Source: Thermodesulfobacteriota bacterium
Lineage (GTDB): Bacteria > Desulfobacterota > DSM-4660 > Desulfatiglandales > Desulfatiglandaceae
Direction: 5' to 3'
Length of the DNA stretch: 26,354 bases
Assembly (NCBI GenBank): GCA_028278625.1
Contig: JANQDY010000041.1
Location: forward strand, 1 to 26,354
The notes beneath the pieces were generated by a model. That model was not told the origin of the DNA and did not search any database. It saw only the letters and a list, made by a program, of their open reading frames with translations. Both the position numbers and the translations under genes were made by a program. Numbering within the stretch: position 1 is the stretch's first letter; each line of letters begins with the position of its first letter. Below are positions 17,401-24,198 of this stretch, piece after piece.

Positions 17401-20386
17401 GAAAGAGCCCCACCGGGACATGCTGCGCTACTTCGTGGAAACCGTTCAAGTGGGCCTTGAAACCGGAGATTTTGTTTATGTGGCCTACACCCGCTTCTGG
17501 TCCAGCGGCTATCTGATGCTGACCGGCCATCCGCTGGGGTACGTGGAAGAGCAACAGCGGCAATATGCCGACTTGATGGCCAAACTCAAGCAGGAAAACG
17601 GCCTCTACCCCGCAAAGATCTGTCGACAGTTGAGCCTCAATTTAAGAGGTGTATCGGAAGACAAGAAACGCCTGTACGGAAGCAGTTTTACCCGTCGGGA
17701 CATGAATGTTGTAGAGCGCATGGGCGTTGTTCTAACACTTTTCTATGTCCATTTTGCCCGACTGGTGCAGGCCTATGTTTACGGCGATTTCGCGGCGGCA
17801 CTAAGCCATGCCAAGGCGGCCGAGGCTTATGAAAGGTCCGTGTTCTCTTCCATGATGGAGGGCGGCTACGCCTTCTATGACGCCCTGGCGCGGTTGGCCG
17901 CCTATTTCAGCATGGGGGATCATGAACGAAAAGCGGCCCTTGACCGTGTAAGGTCCCATCTTGAGCGGCTTCGTAAATGGCGTTTTCATGCACCAATGAA
18001 CTTTCGAAGCAAGGTCGCTTTGGTGGCGGCTGAATTGGCACGTGTTCAGGGGGACGTAACCGATGCCATACACCTGTACGAACAGGCCTGCAATCTGGCC
18101 AGGGAGGATGGATTCCCCCAAGAACACGCCATTTCAGCGGAGCGTGCCCATGAATTCTTAAAGAAGCAGGGGTTGGAACGATTTGCGGGGATTTATCTGT
18201 TGGACGCCTATGATGCCTATTGTCTTTGGGAAGCCCACGGAAAAGTCCGGGAACTGGAAAAGCGCCACGCTCCTTTTCCCCTACAAACCGTTCGGAACAG
18301 CGAACAGGGAGTAAAGCCCGCGGACGGGAAAGGAGAACGGCACGAGAGCAAACTCGATATTACCACCTTGCTCAAAGCGTCGCAGGCGCTTTCCGGCGAA
18401 ATGGACCGCTCCGCGCTAATGGCCAGGTTAATGCGGCTGGCCATAGAGAACGCGGGGGCTTCCCGGGGCGTTCTTATCCTGAGCCTGGACGGCAATTTGA
18501 AAGTTGAAGCCCTGGCCTCTGACGGCAGCGACGAACTGACGGCCGTGCCGTCAGTTCCCCTCAAGGATTACGATTTGATTCCCGCCGCGGTGATAAGACT
18601 TGTTTACCGCACCGGCAAAACCCTGGTGATCGGTAATGCCGCAACAGACGTCACTTTTTCCCAAGACCCCTACGTCCTGGCACATCAGCCGAAATCCGTG
18701 ATGTGCGCACCGATCCGGCGAAAAGATGACATCGTGGCGATACTCTATCTGGAGAACAACCTGAGCCCTGATGTCTTTGACGGCGATCGACTGACGGTTC
18801 TAAACGTCCTCCTGGCTCAGGTAGCCATCTCACTGGATAACGCCGACCTTTTCGAGAAACAGATCCGGGCCGAAGCAAACATGCGCCGGTTGCGCAACTA
18901 TCTCTCCAATATCATTGATTCCATGCCCTCTGTCCTGGTGGGGGTCGCCTCAGACGAAACCATTTCACTATGGAACAGCGAGGCGCAAAAGGCGACGGGA
19001 TTCTCCGCCAAAGAGGCGGTGGGGCAGCCTTTCACCAAAGTATTTCCCCGTCTTGCCCGCGCCATGGAGCAAGTGCGAGAGGCCCTTAGATTGCGGAAAG
19101 ACCGTTTCAATCCCAGACAGGCGTTCAAGGCAAATGACGAAACCCGGTACGAAGATGTCACCGTGTACCCGCTCGTGGCCAATGACGTGGAGGGCGCGGT
19201 TATTCGGGTGGATGATGTGACCGACCGTGTTCGGATGGAAGAGACCATGGCCCAGGCTCAGAAGATGGAAGCCGTCGGCACCCTGGCCAGCGGCATTGCC
19301 CACGATTTCAACAACCTTCTTCAAGTCATATTCGGATACACCCAGATTTCCTTAATGGACACACGGGAAGGCTCCCAGGATTACACCTATCTCACGGGTA
19401 TCGAAAAAGCAGCAGAGAAGGCGGGACAGCTCGTGCAACAACTTCTGGTATTCAGCAGAAAATTTGAATCTGAAAGGAAACAGGTGGATTTAAACAAGGA
19501 AATACTGAATGCTCAGAAAATGCTTGAACGGACCATCCCCAAAATGATTGACATTGATGTCCACCTGGAACCGCATCTGTGGCCGGTAACCGCCGACCCC
19601 ATTCAGATGGAGCAAATTCTATTGAATCTTGGAACAAACGCCGCGGACGCCATGCCTGACGGCGGGAAACTCACCGTTGAAACGGAGAACTTCACGCAAG
19701 AATTTCCTCAAAAGCATTTGGACACCCCGCCCGGAGATTACGTTCTGCTGACAATAACCGACACCGGCCACGGCATGGACAAGGAAACTCTGGAGCACAT
19801 CTTTGAACCCTTCTATACAACCAAGGAAATCGGTAAAGGGACCGGCTTGGGCCTTGCATCCGTCTACGGCATTGTCAAAAACCACGGCGGAACCATCAAC
19901 TGCTATAGTGAAGTGGGCCTCGGGACAACGTTCAGAATATATATACCTGCCATGGAACAGACATCGCCGGCATTGGAACGGGACAAGGACCTCTCCAAGC
20001 CCATCAGGGGCGGAAATGAGACAATACTCCTGGTAGATGATGAGGAGGCCATCAGGGATCTTGCTTCCCAGGTTCTGGAAAAATTCGGATACACCGTTTT
20101 GTCGGCATCCAGCGGCGAAGAGGCGCTTGAGATTCATTCCAAGGAATCCAACAAAATCCATCTGACAATCCTTGACCTCGGCATGCCGGGGATGGGCGGG
20201 TACCGGTGCCATCAGGAGATTATTCGCCTTGATCCGGCCGCAAAGGTCATCATATCGAGTGGGTATTCCATCAAAGAACAGGCCAGAAAATCCATGGAAG
20301 CGGGAGCCGCAGGCTACGTGGGGAAACCCTATCAACTGACGGATCTATTGAATGTCGTGAGGGATGTTTTGGAAGCTGATCACTGA
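14438..20386 (+). CDS. Giant kinase-like/AAA ATPase/GAF-PAS hybrid histidine kinase
   Basis: This is a 1982-residue signalling protein starting at the ATG at 14438 (AGGAGG 7 bases upstream). In order it has a Ser/Thr-kinase-like domain (about 5-275) and an AAA_16-type ATPase (about 298-700; Walker A GYSGIGKT 328-335, Walker B LVLFLDD near 453). A long helical, probably repeat-type region follows (about 700-1290), then GAF (about 1306-1475), PAS (about 1487-1598), and a HisKA domain with His1622 in GIAHDFNNLL. A HATPase with FEPFYTTKEIGKGTGLGL comes next, and a C-terminal receiver with DDEE and Asp1913 in ILDLGMPGMGG. This matches the known trifunctional kinase/ATPase/sensor kinase architecture. 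The kinase-like domain keeps the ATP lysine (VILKVL) but has HKS for HRD and GFG for DFG, so it is likely a pseudokinase. No membrane segment is evident; it should be cytoplasmic. Confidence 0.93.
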   Translation: MPSIKDYAITERLRSRSHTELSRAVRKRDNRPVILKVLHRGPWFSRQRRHFEQDFEIGSSLDLPCVLKPHALEEDHMGMRLVLDGFGGNPLDRLLARGRPPLSQVIGIALSAAMALGDIHSRGITHKSIQPANLFYDPQLDQLRLTGFGVATALKRETPGKESPQDPDGDLAYISPEQTGRMNRSLDHRSDFFSLGATIYECLTGKRPFAAKDEPELIHSLLARDPEPPVTIDNTIPAVVSKIVMKLLEKTPDKRYQSAFGLAADLRSCRKQLIRTGEIKDFEPGSRDRPERFRIPDKLYGREEQVDTLMRAFERTARGRAELMLVTGYSGIGKTALINELQKPIVRRQGCFISGKYDQYMRHIPYSALVVAFGELIRQILTQTEDRIERWRHALIDALAPNGQILIDVIPELELIIGPQPAVVELPSAEAQNRFDMVLISFVHVFAKEEHQLVLFLDDLQWIDSSSLRLLDLLITDPDSKNFLLLGAYRDNEVDKAHQLAITLGEIRSRGATVNEIRLSSLTIHDVSRLCADTLGSSVEQSRPLAKSVFEKTKGNPFFLRQFLEHLVAQGVLGFDFMAGVWKWNRDQIREMAITENVVDLMSKRLLHLPAPTREALKLAACIGNRFSLKMLAIVSGSAAEALSRVLWDALKIEVIVPQGLGARAPSSLPSASQAEAAYRFLHDRVQEAAYSLIPASKRQGVHLKMGRALLNDAGLGDRESILFDIVNHLNMGADLIDDEHERVRLARMNLKAGLKAKTSAAYGDARRYFLTGIEMLAPESWQDQYHLTLSLYVEAVEIAFLNTDFESAQRLSDVVVAKSRSIIDQVRVHVTRVEFLITRNMMIKALETAFPVLEMLGYPISGDPLDNRLSGRLPGMDEISDLPEMTDPKQLAAVQLLTIISGAAYQGQPELFAPIVFRLVNLHQENGLSPLASYAYSVYALLLCGPLEDIETGYHAGMLALKMQDRFKAREVECKVRFVVESFVRHWKEPHRDMLRYFVETVQVGLETGDFVYVAYTRFWSSGYLMLTGHPLGYVEEQQRQYADLMAKLKQENGLYPAKICRQLSLNLRGVSEDKKRLYGSSFTRRDMNVVERMGVVLTLFYVHFARLVQAYVYGDFAAALSHAKAAEAYERSVFSSMMEGGYAFYDALARLAAYFSMGDHERKAALDRVRSHLERLRKWRFHAPMNFRSKVALVAAELARVQGDVTDAIHLYEQACNLAREDGFPQEHAISAERAHEFLKKQGLERFAGIYLLDAYDAYCLWEAHGKVRELEKRHAPFPLQTVRNSEQGVKPADGKGERHESKLDITTLLKASQALSGEMDRSALMARLMRLAIENAGASRGVLILSLDGNLKVEALASDGSDELTAVPSVPLKDYDLIPAAVIRLVYRTGKTLVIGNAATDVTFSQDPYVLAHQPKSVMCAPIRRKDDIVAILYLENNLSPDVFDGDRLTVLNVLLAQVAISLDNADLFEKQIRAEANMRRLRNYLSNIIDSMPSVLVGVASDETISLWNSEAQKATGFSAKEAVGQPFTKVFPRLARAMEQVREALRLRKDRFNPRQAFKANDETRYEDVTVYPLVANDVEGAVIRVDDVTDRVRMEETMAQAQKMEAVGTLASGIAHDFNNLLQVIFGYTQISLMDTREGSQDYTYLTGIEKAAEKAGQLVQQLLVFSRKFESERKQVDLNKEILNAQKMLERTIPKMIDIDVHLEPHLWPVTADPIQMEQILLNLGTNAADAMPDGGKLTVETENFTQEFPQKHLDTPPGDYVLLTITDTGHGMDKETLEHIFEPFYTTKEIGKGTGLGLASVYGIVKNHGGTINCYSEVGLGTTFRIYIPAMEQTSPALERDKDLSKPIRGGNETILLVDDEEAIRDLASQVLEKFGYTVLSASSGEEALEIHSKESNKIHLTILDLGMPGMGGYRCHQEIIRLDPAAKVIISSGYSIKEQARKSMEAGAAGYVGKPYQLTDLLNVVRDVLEADH

Positions 20387-20425
20387 GGGCACGAAAGGAA
20401 TCCTTCATTTAAAAGAGAGCCGGTT

Positions 20426-20869
20426 TCAATAGATGGATTTTATTTCCGCAAGCACGAACGAACTGCGGGTGCTGTTCACCCCTTCCGTGTCGAAAACGTC
20501 TTTTAAGACAACTTGGGAATAGTGCTGCATGTCACGGGCAACAATTTCCAGCATCAAATCAACATCTCCGGAGATTGCGAAAACACTGACAATACCATCG
20601 ATGCGTGCCAGTTTTTTTGCAAGTTCCTCCCAACCCACTTTCGCGTCCCGAACAACACCACAATAGGCCCTTACGGAAAGGCCCAGTTTCTGCCGATCCG
20701 TGAGGGCCCGGTACCCGACGATGACACCTTCCCGCTGGAGCCGGGCGATCCGCCGCGAACAACTGGAATGGGACAAGCCCACCTTTTCCGCAACATCCAT
20801 ATTGGAAAGCCGTCCGTTGGCTTGCAGGGCATCCACAATCCTTCGATCAAAGTCATCCAGTTTGACCAT
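20426..20869 (-). CDS. Lrp/AsnC family transcriptional regulator
   Basis: This is a 147-residue DNA-binding regulator. I start at the ATG at 20869 (MVKLDDFDRRI), where the family normally begins and where AAAGG lies 8 bases upstream; the frame stays open for 15 more codons. The N-terminal helix-turn-helix covers about residues 5-60 (NMDVAEKVGLSHSSCSRRI). The C-terminal RAM/effector domain (about 68-142) carries GDVDLMLEIVARD and probably binds an amino acid. The gene is divergent from an MFS transporter and an azlCD pair, which suggests local control of amino-acid export plus autoregulation. Four TTTGCA boxes lie in the shared control region. The ligand is unknown. Confidence 0.93.
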   Translation of the reverse strand: MVKLDDFDRRIVDALQANGRLSNMDVAEKVGLSHSSCSRRIARLQREGVIVGYRALTDRQKLGLSVRAYCGVVRDAKVGWEELAKKLARIDGIVSVFAISGDVDLMLEIVARDMQHYSQVVLKDVFDTEGVNSTRSSFVLAEIKSIY

Positions 20870-20989
20870 TTGCAAAACCTTTGCATGGGCATCGAATATA
20901 AGACGCGTTCTCAAAAAGAATTATCACATTTACAGCACTATTTGCAAGCTATTTGAAATATTTTTATCTTTTTAATTACTGTTTGCAAA
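20869..20989. promoter_or_regulatory. Repeated TTTGCA(A) boxes in the Lrp-MFS divergent region
   Basis: TTTGCAAA occurs at 20869-20876 and 20982-20989, TTTGCAA at 20941-20947, and TTTGCA at 20880-20885. The first touches the start codon of the regulator gene. Start-to-start distances are 11, 61 and 41 bp, each close to a whole number of helical turns. The set is a good candidate for phased Lrp-type operator sites. Confidence 0.5.
20920..20970. promoter_or_regulatory. Overlapping divergent promoters sharing one TTGCAA box
   Basis: The self-complementary TTGCAA at 20942-20947 can serve as the -35 box in both directions. On the minus strand it is followed after 16 bp by GATAAT with an upstream TGT (extended -10; plus 20920-20925), pointing into the regulator gene. 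On the plus strand it is followed after 17 bp by TATCTT (20965-20970), pointing into the MFS gene. Confidence 0.45.
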
Positions 20990-21031
20990 TCGTTTCGAAT
21001 ATCTCTACAGTGTGCTGCCAAGGTGATTGCC

Positions 21032-22273
21032 ATGGGACCAACAGATCCATCAATAAGAGAAAAGACCCCGGACAATTACGGCTGGATCATAACGCTGACG
21101 GGCATGGCCGTCCTTTTTTCCTGTCTGGGTCTGGGTCGCTTTTCCTTGGGCATGCTTCTTCCTTCCATGGGGACCTCCCTCAATTTGAGTTACTGGCAGA
21201 TGGGGCTCATCAGCACGGGCAATTTTGTGGGATACATGGTTTCCGTGGTGATGGCCGGTATTATTTCAGGGGCCATTGGGGCCCGCTGGACCATTTCCAT
21301 GGGGCTCGCCCTGGTTGGCGGTTCCATGCTGCTGATCGCCGGGAGCACGGGATTTTCCGACGTCATCTCCCTGTACGTGGCCACCGGCATTGGATCGGGA
21401 CTGGCCAACGTCCCCATGATGGGACTTGTCTCCCACTGGTTTGGAAAGGACAACCGGGGACGCGCAGCCGGCATAATGCTATCAGGAAACGGCATCGCCA
21501 TTGTTTTCACGGGATTGCTCATTCCGTGGGTCAATGTTTCAATGGGGAACGACGGGTGGCGCACCGGATGGGTCATATTTGGCCTCCTCTCCCTTGTCTC
21601 CACCACCGTTGCCGCGGTTTTCCTCCGCAATGAACCGCACAAAAAAGAGCCACCCGTGGCCCAAAAGACGGCACCCTCCCCCGGCCATTCAAATCCCGGA
21701 AAAACCAGAAATCCCCACGGGTGGACCATGGTACACCTGGGGTGCATTTATGCCCTGTTCGGCGCCACATACGTGGTATATGCTACATTCATCGTCACCG
21801 CCATGGTCAATGAGCGGGGGTTTGGCGAGAATACGGCCGGCACATTCTGGGCCATCGTCGGCGGACTTTCCATACTGTCCGGCCCCCTGTTCGGATGGCT
21901 GTCCGACCGGCTGGGTCGTAAAACGGGCATGATGCTGGTTTATACCCTGTTTACAGTTGCATATGTCCTGGTGGCCGCCGACCTTCCGAACCCGTTTTTG
22001 TACGGTTCCATCGGCATTTTCGGTCTCGCCGTCTGGAGCATACCAACGATCATGTCCGCCACCGTTGGGGACTATTCCGGGCCCGAGCAGGCGGTAAAGG
22101 CCTTTGGTTTCATCACCCTGTTCTTTGGTGCCGGACAGATCACGGGGCCCGCGGTGGCCGGGTTCATGGCGGAAATCACCGGAACATTCAGCAGTGCCTT
22201 CTGGCTCTGCTCTCTACTGACCGCGACCGCGGTGGTCTTGGCATTCTTTCTGAGGCCGCCATCTGAGTCCTGA
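21032..22273 (+). CDS. MFS transporter, YbfB/YjiJ-like
   Basis: This is a 413-residue inner-membrane secondary transporter with about 12 hydrophobic segments in two halves joined by a hydrophilic loop (about residues 195-230). The first helix region has GLGRFSLGMLLPSMG, typical of YbfB/YjiJ-like MFS proteins. The second half carries the MFS loop motif GWLSDRLGRKTG. I prefer the ATG at 21032 (AAGGTG six bases upstream) over a GTG at 21023. It is divergent from the Lrp-type regulator and 41 bp before azlC, so a role in exporting an amino acid or related compound is a reasonable inference. The substrate is unknown. Confidence 0.9.
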   Translation: MGPTDPSIREKTPDNYGWIITLTGMAVLFSCLGLGRFSLGMLLPSMGTSLNLSYWQMGLISTGNFVGYMVSVVMAGIISGAIGARWTISMGLALVGGSMLLIAGSTGFSDVISLYVATGIGSGLANVPMMGLVSHWFGKDNRGRAAGIMLSGNGIAIVFTGLLIPWVNVSMGNDGWRTGWVIFGLLSLVSTTVAAVFLRNEPHKKEPPVAQKTAPSPGHSNPGKTRNPHGWTMVHLGCIYALFGATYVVYATFIVTAMVNERGFGENTAGTFWAIVGGLSILSGPLFGWLSDRLGRKTGMMLVYTLFTVAYVLVAADLPNPFLYGSIGIFGLAVWSIPTIMSATVGDYSGPEQAVKAFGFITLFFGAGQITGPAVAGFMAEITGTFSSAFWLCSLLTATAVVLAFFLRPPSES

Positions 22274-22314
22274 TTTGAAAGTTGGGTCCATTGGACTCTA
22301 TTTGAGGCTAAAGC

Positions 22315-23031
22315 ATGACACGATCTTCACCTGCCGTCCACGAAGCCGTCCTAAAAGAGGGATTCAGCGCCGGGTGGCCCATCTGCTTGGGTTATCTTCC
22401 CATCGGCATGGCATTCGGGGTTCTGGCCCAAAAGGCTGGGCTGACACCCCTTGAGATCGGTCTCATGTCCATCATGGTCTTTGCCGGCAGTGCCCAATTC
22501 ATTGCCGTTTCAATGCTGGACTGTGGCGCTTCCGCAGTTGCCATCACCACCACCACTTTCATGGTAAACCTGCGCCATGTGCTGATGAGTTCAGCCCTCG
22601 CGGTCCATTTGAAATCCGTCCACCGGGGACTCCTGGCCCTCTACGCCTATGGGGTAACGGATGAAAGCTTCGCCGTTAATATGCCCAAGTTCAATGCCGG
22701 CAACTGGAGCCTGTCCCGGGCCCTGGTGGTGAATCATGCGGCCAATCTGACCTGGTTTTTAAGCACCGTGGCAGGCGGCATTTTCGGCCGCTTCATCCCG
22801 GAAGGGGCTCTGGGCATTAATTACGCGCTCGTCGCCATGTTTATCTGTTTGCTCATCTACCAGATCAGAAAACTGATCCACCTGCTTACCGCGGCAATCG
22901 CCGGTTTGTGCGCCGTGGGTCTCGCTCTGGTGGTGCCTGGCAATTCCCATATCGTCATCGCGTCCGCTGCCGCCGCCACGATAGGGGTCGTCCTTCAACG
23001 GAGCGTCATCAAAAAGGGGGCTTCAAAATAA
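22315..23031 (+). CDS. azlC: AzlC family branched-chain amino acid exporter, large subunit
   Basis: This is a 238-residue inner-membrane protein. Family signatures include GYLPIGMAFGVLAQKAGLTP, MVFAGSAQFIAV and TTFMVNLRHVLMSSALA. AzlC, with its small partner AzlD, exports branched-chain amino acids (as AzlCD in Bacillus and YgaZH in E. coli), although related pairs handle other substrates. GAGG lies about 10 bases before the ATG. Its stop overlaps the azlD start by one base (TAATG), so the two are translationally coupled. The upstream Lrp-family regulator fits amino-acid-responsive control. Confidence 0.93.
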   Translation: MTRSSPAVHEAVLKEGFSAGWPICLGYLPIGMAFGVLAQKAGLTPLEIGLMSIMVFAGSAQFIAVSMLDCGASAVAITTTTFMVNLRHVLMSSALAVHLKSVHRGLLALYAYGVTDESFAVNMPKFNAGNWSLSRALVVNHAANLTWFLSTVAGGIFGRFIPEGALGINYALVAMFICLLIYQIRKLIHLLTAAIAGLCAVGLALVVPGNSHIVIASAAAATIGVVLQRSVIKKGASK

Positions 23032-23372
23032 TGGCTGACTATCTGCTGCTCCTGTTTTGCATGGGCCTGGTCACCTATCTGCCCCGCTGGCTGCCGCTAC
23101 ACCATCTGTCGCGGCGATCCCTTCCCCAATGGTTTGTCCAGTGGCTGGAACTGATACCGGCGGCCATACTGAGCGCCCTGCTCTTGCCGGCCCTGGTTCT
23201 GGACGGAGAACCCAGACATATCAACCTCTTGCAGCCCGAATTCTGGGTGGCCGTGCCCACCTTCGCATTTGCCTGGTGGACCCGGTCCCTGGGGGGGACG
23301 GTGATCGTGGGAATGGTGCTGTTCTGGTTGGCGGAAAAGGTGGACTCCCATTGGTTTCTCTGGCCGGGATGA
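23031..23372 (+). CDS. azlD: AzlD family branched-chain amino acid exporter, small subunit
   Basis: This is a 113-residue membrane protein with three or four hydrophobic segments and the AzlD-typical TYLPRWLPLHHLSRRSLP and LIPAAILSALLLPAL. The start is the ATG of the TAATG overlap with azlC. The open frame extends further upstream inside azlC, but that part is not expected to be translated. It completes the two-subunit exporter. Only 34 bp separate its stop from the convergent vapC stop. Confidence 0.92.
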   Translation: MADYLLLLFCMGLVTYLPRWLPLHHLSRRSLPQWFVQWLELIPAAILSALLLPALVLDGEPRHINLLQPEFWVAVPTFAFAWWTRSLGGTVIVGMVLFWLAEKVDSHWFLWPG

Positions 23373-23406
23373 TGGGAAGCAAGATATTTCCCTTGCCAAA
23401 AGACGA

Positions 23407-23808
23407 CTAGAAGGGATTGCGGACCGACAACTGCCCATCTATCAACAAGCCGTCCTGCAGATCCTCGGAGTATAAGATGTCACATCCTCCAATGAGGGCC
23501 GAGGCCGCAATCATTGCGTCATACACGCTCAATCCGTAGCGCTCTGCCAATAGACAGCCCTTGTGGTAAGTATCCAACGTCAGCGGTTCAACCGGACAGA
23601 GCGATCGAATCAATAGCGAAAAATCGTGGACCTCCCTCCATGGCAGTTTTAGCTTTCGACGCGCCACATTTGTAAATTCATTCAGGACCTGAACGCTGAT
23701 CAGCCCGCCCGCGCGCAAAATCCCTTCAGCCCGGTCGGCTTTTTGGGCGTCCGCTGACAACAGATATATGAGGATATTGGTATCAATAAAAGCCTTAGGC
23801 CCGGACAT
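23407..23808 (-). CDS. vapC: VapC-type PIN-domain toxin
   Basis: This is a PIN-domain endoribonuclease toxin of 133 aa if started at the ATG at 23808. ATGs at 23817 and 23814 are also possible. The acidic metal-binding residues are all visible: Asp9 in FIDTN, Glu44 in VLNEF, Asp97 in VYDAMIAASA and Asp116 in LYSEDLQDG. The toxin should therefore be active. VapC toxins cut tRNA or rRNA when freed from the antitoxin. It overlaps the antitoxin gene by 14 bp or more, which couples their translation in the antitoxin-first order typical of these pairs. Confidence 0.92.
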   Translation of the reverse strand: MSGPKAFIDTNILIYLLSADAQKADRAEGILRAGGLISVQVLNEFTNVARRKLKLPWREVHDFSLLIRSLCPVEPLTLDTYHKGCLLAERYGLSVYDAMIAASALIGGCDILYSEDLQDGLLIDGQLSVRNPF

Positions 23809-24028
23809 TTGCATCATCCCGGTCAAATTTGAAGTCCTCGGGTAGCTTCCCGCGGAATTGCCGCAGCCGCAGGAGGAAGTCCTCCCTGGCGGGTTTCCTT
23901 TTTAACCGGAATACCCGTTCATCCTCGATAATCACCTCGACGTCATCCCCTTCACGAAGTTTCAATGCTTTCACCACCACCGCCGGCAACCGAATGGCAA
24001 GGCTGTTGCCCCATTTTGATACTTGCAT
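23795..24028 (-). CDS. vapB: AbrB/MazE-type antitoxin (VapB)
   Basis: This is a 77-residue antitoxin. Residues 1-45 form an AbrB-like swapped-hairpin DNA-binding domain (VSKWGNSLAIRLPAVVVKAL, then LREGDDVEVI). The charged C-terminal part (about 46-77) should wrap the PIN toxin. The ATG at 24028 is preceded by a strong GGAGG. A consensus promoter with an inverted repeat over its -10 box lies just upstream, the expected site of autorepression by the VapBC complex. Confidence 0.9.
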   Translation of the reverse strand: MQVSKWGNSLAIRLPAVVVKALKLREGDDVEVIIEDERVFRLKRKPAREDFLLRLRQFRGKLPEDFKFDRDDANVRA

Positions 24029-24042
24029 GATGACCCCTCCAA

Positions 24043-24087
24043 GATATACTTTTCCATATGTATATCATCCATTTCAATTGGTGTCAA
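24043..24087 (-). promoter_or_regulatory. vapBC promoter and operator
   Basis: On the minus strand TTGACA (plus 24082-24087) and TATACA (plus 24059-24064) are 17 bp apart, a near-ideal promoter. A 7-bp inverted repeat, GATATAC (24043-24049) and GTATATC (24060-24066) with 10 bp between the arms, overlaps the -10 box. Its position suits autorepression by the antitoxin-toxin complex. Confidence 0.65.
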
Positions 24088-24158
24088 ACACGGTTCTTGA
24101 CCGGAATCGCGGCTTTCGAGTATCGGTGGTGACCTATGCGGAGATTATGAGCGGGCTC
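24081..24158 (+). pseudogene. Possible relic of a second PIN-domain gene
   Basis: One plus-strand frame between the vapB promoter and the DUF3604 gene reads NRGFRVSVVTYAEIMSG (codons from about 24105 to 24155). This resembles the stretch around the conserved acidic residue of VapC toxins (VSVVTYAEI). There is no start, no upstream FIDTN-like motif and no intact downstream half, so at best it is a fragment. Chance similarity is possible. Confidence 0.25.
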
Positions 24159-24192
24159 GTGACAAAAAGGAGAGTCCCTTTGAACACGAGCC
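24154..24192. terminator. Strong hairpin after the DUF3604 gene
   Basis: A perfect 8-bp stem, GGCTCGTG (24154-24161) with CACGAGCC (24185-24192), encloses a second stem AAAGG/CCTTT with a 6-base loop. It begins 7 bp beyond the stop of the minus-strand DUF3604 gene. There is no T run after it on that strand, so it may stabilise the 3' end, or act as a terminator needing other factors, and not be a classical intrinsic terminator. Confidence 0.5.
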
Positions 24193-24198
24193 TCCCCA

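Noticed and set aside
22908..23030. Upstream extension of the azlD frame inside azlC
   Set aside because: The family start matches the ATG at 23031 in the coupled TAATG, and the extension is not hydrophobic like an AzlD protein.
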